From Halalkalibacter krulwichiae (GTDB lineage Bacteria > Bacillota > Bacilli > Bacillales > Bacillaceae_D), in NCBI RefSeq assembly GCF_002109385.1, contig NZ_CP020814.1:374001-438000 (forward strand): 64,000 nucleotides of DNA, read 5' to 3'. Shown one piece after another: positions 25,648 to 33,658 of this stretch. Every line of letters starts with the position of its first letter. Position 1 is the stretch's first letter. The notes under the pieces were generated by a model. That model did not search any database and was not told the origin of the DNA. It was given only the letters and a program-made list of their open reading frames with translations. A program made the position numbers and the translations under genes.

Positions 25648-26220
25648 ATGGGAAAACAATGCCGAGTTGATGGTTGTTATAAGGATGTTGTCGGTCTTGG
25701 TTATTGTTCAATGCATTACACGCGACTAAAAAGGTATAACGATCCACTTTTTCCGGGATTGAATGGTGGTAATAGACCTAAGAAAATCAAATTCAAAGAA
25801 GTGGAAGGTTGTTTTGTCTTAACCTCTCATAAATTGAACTCTGGTGGTTATTCGGAAATTAGGATAAGAGGAATTACTAAAAAGGTACACCGCCACGTTT
25901 ATGAACAATGTTTTGGAGAAATACCTGAGGGTTTGGTTGTTAGGCACAAATGTGACAATCCATCTTGCGTTAATCCTGAACATTTAGAAATAGGAACTCA
26001 AAAAGATAATGTTCGTGACATGATGTTGAGAAATAGGCACGTTAAGGGTTCTAAAAAATCTGCGAGTAAGTTGAAAGAAACAGACGTTATAAATATTAAA
26101 AGGTTATTAAAAAAGGGATGCACTAATGTTTATATCGCTAGTTTATATAAAGTTCATAATAGCGTGATATCCGAAATAAAACATAAAAAAATATGGACAC
26201 ATGTCGAGGTGGTAAATTAA
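25648..26220 (+). CDS. HNH homing-type endonuclease with zinc ribbon (190 aa)
   Basis: N-terminal cysteine cluster CRVDGC...YCSMHYTRLKRY, then the HNH_3 core: HRHVYEQCFGEIPEGLVVRHKCDNPSCVNPEHLEI (H, N and H of the fold), and a C-terminal HTH-like NUMOD segment (ETDVINIKRLLKKGCTNVYIASLYKV). This is the layout of free-standing homing nucleases. It is wedged between unrelated small genes and ssb, as expected of a mobile gene. Confidence 0.85.
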   Translation: MGKQCRVDGCYKDVVGLGYCSMHYTRLKRYNDPLFPGLNGGNRPKKIKFKEVEGCFVLTSHKLNSGGYSEIRIRGITKKVHRHVYEQCFGEIPEGLVVRHKCDNPSCVNPEHLEIGTQKDNVRDMMLRNRHVKGSKKSASKLKETDVINIKRLLKKGCTNVYIASLYKVHNSVISEIKHKKIWTHVEVVN

Positions 26221-26640
26221 GTGAATAGATCAATTATTGTCGGTCGTCTTACTAGAGATCCAGAACTTAGATATTCCGGGCAGGGGGTTGCCGTGTGTAA
26301 CTTTACGGTTGCTGTTAATCGCCCTTTTGATAAAGAAAAAGCGGATTTTATTAATGTAGTTTGCTTCAAAAAGACTGCTGAAAATGTAGCAAACTACTTG
26401 AAAAAAGGTAGCTTAGCAGGGGTAGACGGACGGATTCAAACAAGGAGTTATGACAATAACGAAGGACGCAGAGTTTTTATTACAGAAGTTGTAGCAGAAA
26501 GTGTGCAGTTCTTAGAGTCTCGTGGAAATGGTGGAGGTCAACAGCAGCAATCGAATCAGCAGCAAAATAATTACCCAGATCCATTCGCTAATGATGGACA
26601 ACCGATAGATATCTCAGATGATGACTTGCCGTTTGGATAA
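26221..26640 (+). CDS. ssb: Phage single-strand DNA-binding protein
   Basis: 139 aa OB-fold [52 protein letters not shown], then a Q/N-rich linker and the acidic tip DDDLPFG that recruits partner proteins. GTG start right after the HNH stop. Coats single-stranded DNA in replication and annealase-mediated recombination. Confidence 0.96.
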   Translation: MNRSIIVGRLTRDPELRYSGQGVAVCNFTVAVNRPFDKEKADFINVVCFKKTAENVANYLKKGSLAGVDGRIQTRSYDNNEGRRVFITEVVAESVQFLESRGNGGGQQQQSNQQQNNYPDPFANDGQPIDISDDDLPFG

Positions 26641-26659
26641 ACGAATTTAGGAGGTTATT

Positions 26660-26875
26660 ATGGCTCATTCGTATGTTAGAGGGGATAAGGTACCTAAGAG
26701 TATTCCTTTCATGAAGCAGCTTCCAGTAGGGATTAAGGAAAAGAGCGTTAAGAAAGGCGACGCTATCTATGTTGATGGTGTCCCTCATAAAGTAACAGCG
26801 ATTATCGGAATTGAGTTAAAAGGGCACTATGTGCAGGTTATCGGAAAATGTAAACAATTAGAGGTGAAAGAATGA
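26660..26875 (+). CDS. Early prophage protein, unknown (71 aa)
   Basis: MAHSYVRGDKVPKSIPFMKQ..., with GGAGG before ATG. Probably a small beta barrel (KGDAIYVDGVPHKVTAIIGI). Overlaps the dUTPase start by 4 bp. Unknown. Confidence 0.6.
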   Translation: MAHSYVRGDKVPKSIPFMKQLPVGIKEKSVKKGDAIYVDGVPHKVTAIIGIELKGHYVQVIGKCKQLEVKE

Positions 26876-27381
26876 ATCTTCAGCGCTTATTCGAGAAACA
26901 GAGAGAATTAAAAGAGAAAATCGATTATGAAGGAATTGACAAGTACGAGAAATTGACGTTGGCTTTCATTGTTGAAATGGGTGAATGTGCTAATGATTGG
27001 CGTGGGTTCAAGTATTGGAGTCGAAATACAGAACCTAAAGAAACTCTTCTTGAAGAGTATGTAGACGGGTTACATTTCGCTTTAGAAAAAGGTATTGAAT
27101 TGTTAGATTCAGAAGAAATCATGATGTTGCCCTCTTACTCCAATATGGCAATTGAGAAAAAAAGGAATGTAACAGAACAATTCAAAATGATTATATTAGC
27201 TGCTATACAGTTAGAGGTATTACGTGAAGAATCTTCTTCATATTTAGATGAGGAATACACCGTATTTTTAGAGGTTTTCTTAGGTCTTGGAGAAATGCTT
27301 GGCTTCACATGGGAGCAGATCGAACGAGGTTATTTAGATAAAAACAAGGTGAATCACGCAAGGCAAGAAAGCGGGTATTAG
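26872..27381 (+). CDS. Dimeric all-alpha dUTPase
   Basis: Hydrolyses dUTP to dUMP, protecting phage DNA from uracil and feeding ThyX. 169 aa. Family motifs: LAFIVEMGECANDWRGFKYW (ExxE of the metal site) and EEYVDGLHFALEKG (ExxD). Typical of phage dimeric dUTPases rather than the trimeric beta type. Confidence 0.9.
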   Translation: MNLQRLFEKQRELKEKIDYEGIDKYEKLTLAFIVEMGECANDWRGFKYWSRNTEPKETLLEEYVDGLHFALEKGIELLDSEEIMMLPSYSNMAIEKKRNVTEQFKMIILAAIQLEVLREESSSYLDEEYTVFLEVFLGLGEMLGFTWEQIERGYLDKNKVNHARQESGY

Positions 27382-27382
27382 T

Positions 27383-27529
27383 ATGAACAAAAGCTTTATG
27401 ATCTTTGTCATAGTAGGTCGGTCGAGATGGTCAGAAGAAGCTCTTATGCAGAAGACGGATGAAGAAATAGAAAAGATCTATAACGACGTAATGGAAAAGG
27501 AAGAAGCAAATGGCACGAATCAGAAGTAA
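27383..27529 (+). CDS. Small protein (48 aa)
   Basis: MNKSFMIFVIVGRSRWSEEA..., starting 1 base after the dUTPase stop and overlapping the next gene by 20 bp. Unknown. Confidence 0.5.
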   Translation: MNKSFMIFVIVGRSRWSEEALMQKTDEEIEKIYNDVMEKEEANGTNQK

Positions 27530-27944
27530 GAAGGTTAATTATTATGGTCACACATTCGATTCGGTGGCGGAAGGGGAGTTTTACCTCTCCCTTCGCTCAG
27601 ATCCAAACGTGCAAGACATCATCCTGCAACCTCAATACACTCTCATAGGGGCGTTTGCTGTGCCGTGTGGCAAATGTAACGGAACAGGAAAGGTAAAGTC
27701 TAGGAAGACCGCTAACGAGGTACAGTGTCGCTCCTGTAAAGGCGCAGGAGAGAGTAAGCGTAGACCTTGGACATACAAAGCGGACTTCCTTGTGATCTAT
27801 AAAGATGGCCGTCAAGAAGTGATCGATGTAAAAGGGGGATTCACTGATGCGAAATTCCCTTACGTTAAAAAGATGTTTGAATATAAAACTGGTCAAGAGT
27901 TGATCGTTTGGAAGAAAACGAGAACAGGATGGAAAAGAGGTTAG
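27510..27944 (+). CDS. DUF1064-type nuclease-like protein with a DnaJ-like zinc insertion
   Basis: 144 aa. Flanks match DUF1064 (restriction-endonuclease-like fold): VNYYGHTFDSVAEGEFYLSL, then YKADFLVIYKDGRQEVIDVKGG with the D and xVK active-site pattern, then KKMFEYKTG. Between them is an insert with CGKCNGTGK and CRSCKGAGE, a CxxCxGxG pair as in DnaJ zinc centres. Members I recall lack this insert. Role probably in phage recombination or branched-DNA processing (inference). Confidence 0.8.
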   Translation: MARIRSKKVNYYGHTFDSVAEGEFYLSLRSDPNVQDIILQPQYTLIGAFAVPCGKCNGTGKVKSRKTANEVQCRSCKGAGESKRRPWTYKADFLVIYKDGRQEVIDVKGGFTDAKFPYVKKMFEYKTGQELIVWKKTRTGWKRG

Positions 27945-27946
27945 GA

Positions 27947-28024
27947 ATGAATTGGATTGAAAAAGGACAAGTAGTGTCGTTCTTTATTCTAGTGGGATTT
28001 TTAACAGTTATGTTAGTGAGGTGA
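27947..28024 (+). CDS. Tiny membrane protein (25 aa)
   Basis: MNWIEKGQVV then FFILVGFLTVML: one short membrane helix. It stops 4 bases before the next gene. Plausible but not proven. Confidence 0.35.
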   Translation: MNWIEKGQVVSFFILVGFLTVMLVR

Positions 28025-28028
28025 GGAA

Positions 28029-28421
28029 ATGACTGAGCAACAGTTAACCGAATATGTAAAAGAGTTGCAAATCATTCAAAAAGAGATCGAGTATACAGAT
28101 AATTCGGACTTACAATCTCTTATTCTTTTACTCTCTAAACGCTTAGTGCTAGTTGGTAAGATCTCTGCTTCTTTATCTGGTGATTATAAAAGGATCTACG
28201 CAAGACGAAAGCAAATGCACGCTGAAGCTTACATACGGGCCACTAAGAATAAAGCGGCAATGGCTGAACTAGCGATAGTGGAGATCAGAGAGAAGGAAGC
28301 GGAAGCGTATGAGGATATGAAACGGTGGAATAACGCATTTGATAGCACAAAAGAAGAGATTAATGCTCTGAAATATAAGGTGAAAGTAGGAATCGCGGAC
28401 GGATCCGGACAGAACTTCTAG
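28029..28421 (+). CDS. Early prophage protein, helical (130 aa)
   Basis: ATG after GTGAGGTGAGG. All-helical, charged: KELQIIQKEIEYTDNSD, KQMHAEAYIRATKNKAAMAE. Resembles helical proteins found before the sigma-like late regulators of Firmicutes phages; no function. Confidence 0.65.
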   Translation: MTEQQLTEYVKELQIIQKEIEYTDNSDLQSLILLLSKRLVLVGKISASLSGDYKRIYARRKQMHAEAYIRATKNKAAMAELAIVEIREKEAEAYEDMKRWNNAFDSTKEEINALKYKVKVGIADGSGQNF

Positions 28422-28430
28422 GAGGAATAC

Positions 28431-28580
28431 ATGTTAATAGCATTTCAAATTATTTTACTTATCCTGACCCTAATATGTGGATTGGGAGCCATTGCAGAAA
28501 AGAAAGAGGGGCATAGGAAGCAGATTGTCGCTATCTTATTAGCCGCCGTAGTAGCTATGCTTATAACAATTTATTTCTAG
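28431..28580 (+). CDS. Small two-helix membrane protein (49 aa)
   Basis: Two hydrophobic segments (IAFQIILLILTLICGLGAI and IVAILLAAVVAMLITIYF) around a charged EKKEGHRKQ turn. AGGAGG precedes ATG. Unknown role in the membrane. Confidence 0.6.
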   Translation: MLIAFQIILLILTLICGLGAIAEKKEGHRKQIVAILLAAVVAMLITIYF

Positions 28581-28589
28581 GAGGCCAAA

Positions 28590-28760
28590 ATGGACTATCT
28601 CATGTTTTGTGATTATTGTGGAATGCCGAAAACTATACCTGGGCACATCATGAGAGAATATTTCTGGATAGCGTCACATGTTTATTGTAGCAGCTGTAAC
28701 AAGCCAAACAAAATACCGCAAGAACTACAGTATATAGCAATGCAAATGAGGGGGAATTAA
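28590..28760 (+). CDS. Zinc-ribbon small protein (56 aa)
   Basis: Two CxxC pairs, CDYCGMPK and CSSCNKPNK, about 25 residues apart: a classic small zinc ribbon. AGGAGGCC lies before ATG. Unknown function. Confidence 0.6.
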   Translation: MDYLMFCDYCGMPKTIPGHIMREYFWIASHVYCSSCNKPNKIPQELQYIAMQMRGN

Positions 28761-28763
28761 ACC

Positions 28764-29213
28764 ATGTCAAAAGCCATGTTACTCTATAAGGATTTGTTAA
28801 CAGAGATAGAAATCTTAGAGATACAGAAAAGAGGCGTTGAGCGCGAATATCAAAACATCTATAACAAGTCTCTCATGGTAAAACCTAAAGGCGTCAGAGC
28901 GGTGGATTATGGCGCTGAGAGGGTAACTGGCGGGCTTGTACAAATTCCTTTTTATGATGCGATAGGGAAAGTTGAACAGGTAAAGGAGAAATATCGAGAA
29001 ATCGAGCAAGAACTAGCGCTGAAATATCGGTTAAGGGACGAGATCAAAGAACACATAGAGCAACTTGAAGGGATTGAGTATCAGGTGGCGCGCAAGAAGT
29101 GGATCGAGAATAAAAGCTTGGCTGTAATAGCGAAAGAGCTCAGTTTTAGCGAGATACACATCAAAAAGATTAGCGCGAAGTTAGAGAAGAAGCGGACTGC
29201 GGTAGAGTGTTAA
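28764..29213 (+). CDS. Sigma-70 region-4-like late transcription regulator
   Basis: 149 aa, helical. The C-terminal YQVARKKWIENKSLAVIAKELSFSEIHIKKISAKLEK is a helix-turn-helix like sigma region 4 and the RinA/ArpU-type late regulators. Its place as the last regulator before the terminase genes fits control of late transcription. Confidence 0.75.
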   Translation: MSKAMLLYKDLLTEIEILEIQKRGVEREYQNIYNKSLMVKPKGVRAVDYGAERVTGGLVQIPFYDAIGKVEQVKEKYREIEQELALKYRLRDEIKEHIEQLEGIEYQVARKKWIENKSLAVIAKELSFSEIHIKKISAKLEKKRTAVEC

Positions 29214-29268
29214 GCTGATGATGAGTCGCATCGGAAGGATACTACGAAGAAAAGAAAGGGTGAAAGAT

Positions 29269-29775
29269 ATGAGATATTACAAGCATTATAAAGGCGGTAT
29301 TTATAAACATATCGGTATAGCTAAACATTCTGAAACACAAGAAGAAATGGTTATTTATCAAGGTTCAGACGGTCAAATGTGGGCAAGACCTAGTTCGATG
29401 TTCAATGAACTAATCGTATATCCAGAGGGGCAAGAAGTTGAACGTTTCAGGCCTCTTGGGAATGAAGTTCCTAAAGAGGTTTCAGAAAGCTTACGTATGA
29501 AGTTTGGGAAGTACAAAGGGTATTATGAATGGGATTTAGCGGTTGAATGGTTTCAGACCAGTAATGATGCTTTCTTTGAAAAATACGGCTTTAATTTTGT
29601 ACCTAAAGGTAGGTTGTTTGAAGAGGCAAGAGAGTATGTTTATTGGAACGGCAGAAATAACATACAACAGAATATAAACATTGAGATTAAACAACCCGAT
29701 TTAGCTCCTAGTGATGTCTTGAAAGAAATAACAAAAAGTCTAGCTAAAAGTAGTTTTAATAAAATAGGTTACTGA
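29269..29775 (+). CDS. Protein with N-terminal DUF1653-like domain (168 aa)
   Basis: MRYYKHYKGGIYKHIGIAKHSE then EMVIYQ and GQMWARPSSMF, the DUF1653 small beta domain; the C-terminal 90 residues are helical and unknown. ATG 29269 follows GAAAGGGTG; an in-frame ATG at 29218 has no good site. The last early gene before the structured RNA region. Confidence 0.7.
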   Translation: MRYYKHYKGGIYKHIGIAKHSETQEEMVIYQGSDGQMWARPSSMFNELIVYPEGQEVERFRPLGNEVPKEVSESLRMKFGKYKGYYEWDLAVEWFQTSNDAFFEKYGFNFVPKGRLFEEAREYVYWNGRNNIQQNINIEIKQPDLAPSDVLKEITKSLAKSSFNKIGY

Positions 29776-29908
29776 ATAGTTCGGTCAATTTGTATACTAT
29801 GGGTATACTGAAATGTTGTAAAATCCTGATATACTTATAGTATGGAAGAAATTCCAAAAAAACGCATGGTTATCTTCGACAAGATTGCATGTAGTTGATT
29901 GTCTAAAG

Positions 29909-29942
29909 AAGGCGACTCCTAACGAGCGGGAGTTGCCTTTTT
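29909..29942 (+). terminator. Terminator ending the early transcript
   Basis: AAGGC-GACTCC pairs with GGAGTT-GCCTT, then TTTTT. The 130 bases before it (29776-29908) show no gene. Confidence 0.75.
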
Positions 29943-29945
29943 CAT

Positions 29946-30016
29946 GCCTCTATCGTCTAACGGTAAGATAGCTGATTTGTATTCAGTGGATGCGGGTTCG
30001 ATTCCTGTTGGAGGCT
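29946..30016 (+). tRNA. Phage tRNA-Thr (UGU)
   Basis: Full cloverleaf: acceptor GCCTCTA/TGGAGGC, D stem GTCT/AGAT with GG in the loop, anticodon stem GCTGA/TCAGT with loop TTTGTAT (anticodon TGT), T arm with GGTTCGATTCC. 71 nt, CCA not encoded. It starts directly after the terminator. Confidence 0.8.
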
Positions 30017-30019
30017 TCG

Positions 30020-30136
30020 TTATCGGTGGCGGAATAGGTAGACGCTAACAGAGGTATAGGAGTGTCGTAGTTGCATACTGCCCTCTATAAATGCAATAAA
30101 TATACTCTATGCAAGGTGCAAATCCTTGCCCGATAA
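30020..30136 (+). ncRNA. tRNA-Leu-like RNA with an oversized middle
   Basis: Seven-bp acceptor TTATCGG/CCGATAA; a class II D-arm string TGGCGGAATAGGTAGACGC identical in pattern to leucine tRNAs; a T arm CAAGG-TGCAAAT-CCTTG. Between D and T arms lie about 60 bases with internal hairpins (TTGCAT/ATGCAA; AGAGG/CCCTCT) instead of a normal anticodon and variable arm. It may be a decayed tRNA, or one with an insertion. Unusual first base T. Confidence 0.45.
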
Positions 30137-30247
30137 ACGGTGGAGAAGGTTGCCGTATTAATTCCTTCGAGTTCTAATCTCTTCCAATCTCGTTAAAATA
30201 TCGAGGTTGCATCCTAGGTTATAGAGAAAAGAACAAATGAACGCTTG

Positions 30248-30313
30248 CTCTCTGTCGGATCGGGGTTATCTCGGTCGGTCTCAATGTGCCACATTGGGTA
30301 CTCAAGCAGAGAG
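30248..30313 (+). ncRNA. Structured RNA element upstream of terminase
   Basis: Long stem closed by CTCTCTG (30248-30254) and CAGAGAG (30307-30313) and containing the palindrome CAATGTG-C-CACATTG. The stretch 30137-30475 has no convincing gene. It could be a cos-region element, a leader, or a degenerate tRNA. Confidence 0.4.
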
Positions 30314-30357
30314 GGGGCGTTTTATTTTAGCTCATGCACCAAGTTGTGCAAGGAGAC

Positions 30358-30390
30358 AGCTGGACACGTAATGCGTGCACCGGCTTTTTT
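30358..30390 (+). terminator. Strong terminator
   Basis: AGCTGG...CCGGCT with an inner CACG/CGTG stem, followed by TTTTT. Confidence 0.75.
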
Positions 30391-30399
30391 ATTTATTGC

Positions 30400-30448
30400 C
30401 TACAGCACATTGCCTATAGTGGTGAGGGGGATTCCCTCTGTGCTGTAG
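30400..30448. repeat. Perfect 10-bp inverted repeat enclosing a second hairpin
   Basis: CTACAGCACA (30400-30409) and TGTGCTGTAG (30439-30448); inside, GAGGG and CCCTC (30424-30438) can pair. It sits 28 bp before a small gene and about 1 kb before terS, a plausible place for cos or a regulatory RNA. Confidence 0.55.
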
Positions 30449-30475
30449 AGAGTGAATAAAAGGAGGATAACGGCA

Positions 30476-30580
30476 ATGAAGGTAATTTTATCAGTGTGGT
30501 TAATTATATTTGGTGGGATGTTCTGTGATGCCGTTGTCGAGAAGCCGTTAAGATTAAGGGATTACACATTTATTGGATAA
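30476..30580 (+). CDS. Small protein with N-terminal hydrophobic segment (34 aa)
   Basis: MKVILSVWLIIFGGMFCDAV then VEKPLRLRDYTFIG. AGGAGG 12 bases upstream. A small membrane or secreted peptide; unknown. Confidence 0.45.
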   Translation: MKVILSVWLIIFGGMFCDAVVEKPLRLRDYTFIG

Positions 30581-30635
30581 CTAGAAGGACTATTGTCTCC
30601 TTTTGTCGAATTGTAGGGTGAAAGGAGGGGAGATC

Positions 30636-30830
30636 ATGAGAATATTGCTTGTTATGGATAGTGGTAAGGAATATGAGATTGTTGATGATAATTCTAGTGT
30701 AGAAGAGTTTTTATCTAATTTGAGAACTGACTTAGGGGTTTTGAAGAACGGTTTATTGAGATACCCAACTAAAAGAGACGTTTATTTTAATCCAACTCAC
30801 TTATCCTCAATTGAAGTGATAGAGGATTAA
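30636..30830 (+). CDS. Small protein, unknown (64 aa)
   Basis: MRILLVMDSGKEYEIVDDNSSVEEFL..., ATG after AAAGGAGGGGAG. Likely small beta fold, similar in style to DUF-type phage proteins before terminase. Unknown. A weak hairpin with TTTTTT follows near 30857-30888. Confidence 0.6.
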   Translation: MRILLVMDSGKEYEIVDDNSSVEEFLSNLRTDLGVLKNGLLRYPTKRDVYFNPTHLSSIEVIED

Positions 30831-30961
30831 GGGGAGTGATTTGAGATACATTAACGAAGGCTACTCAGTATATGGGTGGTCTTTTTTAGTGTGTTGAACC
30901 TATAATTCCTTAGAAAGTGGTATAATTAACCACAAACAAAAGTAACAAGGGGGTGAGGAGA

Positions 30962-31432
30962 ATGAAGAAGGTATTATTACTTTTATTATCTTGTATATGG
31001 GTATTGGGGGCATGCGGAGCGGATGCCGAAGAAGTAGTGAGTGAAGATGTTGCAGAGAAGAAAACCGAAATGACTGATACTGAAGCGTTAAATTATCTTG
31101 AGCAGATCACTTATCGATACATCGAAGGAGTAAATGAAGAGAATGGCAGTTTTGAACAAAAGAGCGCATTGCAAGCAGGGTTAAGGGCGTGTGACACTGT
31201 AATCGCAGAAATAGAAGAAGAGTACGGCGGGGATGTCACTGTCGCATCCGAAATAATTGATTTAGCCAACGGTGTCAAAAACACAATGCGAGAAGTGTTA
31301 GATGGCAATTACGATGACCTGGAAGATAAGAATTATGCAATAGGTGTATTGATTGGAAGCATATCCGAAGAATACTTAGATGGGGAATTACCTCCAACGT
31401 TAAAATATGGATTAGAGTTGGACGGAAAGTGA
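30962..31432 (+). CDS. Prophage lipoprotein (156 aa)
   Basis: Signal peptide with a lipobox: MKKVLLLLLSCIWVLGAC, cleavage before Cys18, then an acidic, mature domain (EEVVSEDVAEKKTEMTD) that is largely helical. AAGGGGGTGAGG lies before ATG; TATAAT about 35 bp upstream suggests its own promoter. A surface lipoprotein in a prophage may block superinfection (inference). Not a recognised family. Confidence 0.75.
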   Translation: MKKVLLLLLSCIWVLGACGADAEEVVSEDVAEKKTEMTDTEALNYLEQITYRYIEGVNEENGSFEQKSALQAGLRACDTVIAEIEEEYGGDVTVASEIIDLANGVKNTMREVLDGNYDDLEDKNYAIGVLIGSISEEYLDGELPPTLKYGLELDGK

Positions 31433-31530
31433 CTAACGCTTGAAAAGAGGGGTGCCTTATGAGGTATCTCTCTTTTTGTGTGTTAAAGAATCAACCTATC
31501 CGAATAGTTAGGAGATGAGTGGTGATGTAG

Positions 31531-32367
31531 ATGGCTAGACAACGTGATCCTAGAAGAGATGAAGCATTTGAGATATGGAAGAAGAGTAAGGGTGAAAAGA
31601 AGCTTAAGGATATTGCTGCTGAATTAGGTGTATCTGACACTCAGGTGCGTAAGTGGAAGAGTCAAGATAAATGGGAACCAGCAAAAGGGAACGTTACTAA
31701 TTCGAAAAGTAACGTTACTAAACAGAAAAACGTTCCAGTTCCAGTTATAGAGAATGATGATCTTAATGACAATCAAAAAATGTTCTGCCTTTATTATCTA
31801 AAGTATTACAATGCGATTAAGGCTTATCAGAAAGCTTATGATTGCGATTATAAATCTGCTCATTCGAATGCTCATCGTATGATGGCAAATGAAGGCGTAA
31901 GAACGGAAATACAACGCCTGAAAGCTGAACAGCAATCAGGCGTTTTTTTAGATGCTCAAGTGATATTGCAGAAGTACATGGATATTGCTTTCGCTGATAT
32001 AACCGACTTCCTCACATTCGGAAGGAAAGAAGTTGAAGTTGATAAGGGTGAGAATGGCGAACCGATCATGGTTGAAGTTAACTATGTGGAGTTCAAGAAC
32101 TCTCATGCTGTTGATGGAACGATAGTGACTGAGGTAAAGCAAGGGAAAGACGGAGTATCCATAAAGCTCGCTGATAAGATGAAAGCTCTTGAAAAGCTAG
32201 AGAAATATGTAGAGCTGCTGTCAGATACGCAAAAGAGCAAGTTAGAAGAAGAGAAGCTATTAGCCGAAACGGTCTTAACCAAAGCCAAAGCCGAGCTTGT
32301 TAAAGGGTCAAAGAAAGATACGTCCTTGCTTGAAGCTCTTATTAATCTTAGGAGTGAGAGCGAATGA
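31531..32367 (+). CDS. terS: Terminase small subunit (XtmA-like)
   Basis: DNA-recognition subunit of the packaging motor, 278 aa. N-terminal HTH (LKDIAAELGVSDTQVRKWKSQDKW), then the Terminase_2-type region LNDNQKMFCLYYLKYYNAIKAYQKAY, and a coiled C-terminus. MARQRDPRRDEAFEIWKKS is typical of the PBSX XtmA group. It overlaps terL by 4 bp. Confidence 0.93.
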   Translation: MARQRDPRRDEAFEIWKKSKGEKKLKDIAAELGVSDTQVRKWKSQDKWEPAKGNVTNSKSNVTKQKNVPVPVIENDDLNDNQKMFCLYYLKYYNAIKAYQKAYDCDYKSAHSNAHRMMANEGVRTEIQRLKAEQQSGVFLDAQVILQKYMDIAFADITDFLTFGRKEVEVDKGENGEPIMVEVNYVEFKNSHAVDGTIVTEVKQGKDGVSIKLADKMKALEKLEKYVELLSDTQKSKLEEEKLLAETVLTKAKAELVKGSKKDTSLLEALINLRSESE

Positions 32368-33644
32368 TTGTATTTTCTCCTAAACAAAAGCAGATTATCA
32401 CCGCTCCATACGATGTGACATTAGAAGTAAATGAAGGTACTCCCCGCTCAAGTAAAACGACGGCGGGTGTTTTTCGTTATGCGGACTACATTGCTGGTAC
32501 GAGAGATGAGAATCACCTTATCGTCGCCTATAACCAAGAGCAAGCCTTTCGGCTCTTTATGGAGTGTGATGGTTTTGGACTCATGCATATATTTGGTGAT
32601 CTGGCCAAGATCAAGCATGACGAAAATGGAGATCATTTGCTAGTTGATACGCACAATGGGCAAAGGAAGATCTACTACAAAGGTGGAGGGAAAGCAGATA
32701 GCAAGAAAGCCATTACTGGTATGTCGCTTGGATCTGTAGCCTTTTGTGAGATCGACTTGCTCCACATGGATATGATACAAGAGTGCTTCCGTCGTACTTT
32801 TGCTGCTAAAGATCGATATCATCTAGCGGATCTTAACCCTCCTTCTCCTAATCATCCGGTGATTAAAGAAGTATTTGAGGTTCAGAAAACTCGTTGGGTG
32901 CATTGGACCATTGATGATAATCCGATCATTACAGGTGAGCGTAAACAGGAGATACACGAAACACTCAAAAAGAATCCGTACCTTTACAAGCGAGATTGGC
33001 TAGGGCAAAGGGTAATCCCTTCGGGAGTTATCTATAGCATGTTTGACATGAAGGACAATATCAAACAGAAGCTTGAAGGTAAGAAGATTGAAATGTACTT
33101 CTCTGGTGATGGTGGTCAGAGCGATGCTACTAGCGTGAGTTGTAATATTGTCACAAGGCACAAGGGGAAGCAAAGGCAATATGATTATAAATTGAACAGG
33201 GTTGCTCATTATTACCATAGCGGTTCTGATACTGGTCAAGTAAAGGCAATGAGTACCTATGCTAAAGAAATCAAGACTTTCATCTTATGGTGCCAAGAGA
33301 AGTTTGATATAGTTCGCTCGGAAGTGTTTATCGATCCTGCCTGTAAGTCTTTACGAGAAGAGTTACATCTGTTGGGGGTCGTAACGAGTCCAGCTAACAA
33401 TAACTCGAAGGATATCAAAGGATCATCAAAGGGAATTGAGGTTGGAATTGAGCGGATGCAGAGTGCTATCACAAACGAACAATTCTTACTGCTAGAAACA
33501 GAAGAGTATGATCACTACAACTTTATCAAAGAGATAGGGATGTATTGTCGCGATGATAATGGCAAGCCGATAGACGCTAATAACCACGCATTGGATGAAG
33601 CGAGATACGCAAATAACTATTATTACAGAAAATACGTGCTGTAA
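32364..33644 (+). CDS. terL: Terminase large subunit (XtmB-like)
   Basis: Packaging ATPase and nuclease, 426 aa. Walker-A-like EGTPRSSKTTAG (the PRSSKT variant of the PBSX/A118 group), Walker B SVAFCEIDLL, motif III HLADLNPPSPNHP, and a C-terminal RNase-H-type nuclease with SGDGGQSDATS and EVFIDPACKSLREE. It feeds DNA through the portal encoded next. Confidence 0.95.
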   Translation: MIVFSPKQKQIITAPYDVTLEVNEGTPRSSKTTAGVFRYADYIAGTRDENHLIVAYNQEQAFRLFMECDGFGLMHIFGDLAKIKHDENGDHLLVDTHNGQRKIYYKGGGKADSKKAITGMSLGSVAFCEIDLLHMDMIQECFRRTFAAKDRYHLADLNPPSPNHPVIKEVFEVQKTRWVHWTIDDNPIITGERKQEIHETLKKNPYLYKRDWLGQRVIPSGVIYSMFDMKDNIKQKLEGKKIEMYFSGDGGQSDATSVSCNIVTRHKGKQRQYDYKLNRVAHYYHSGSDTGQVKAMSTYAKEIKTFILWCQEKFDIVRSEVFIDPACKSLREELHLLGVVTSPANNNSKDIKGSSKGIEVGIERMQSAITNEQFLLLETEEYDHYNFIKEIGMYCRDDNGKPIDANNHALDEARYANNYYYRKYVL

Positions 33645-33658
33645 GAGGTGGTGAGCGT

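Noticed and set aside
30245..30448. 67-codon open frame across the structured region
   Set aside because: No ribosome binding site, biased composition (MLSVGSGLSRSVSMCHIG) and it overlaps a terminator and two inverted repeats; the frame follows from RNA structure.
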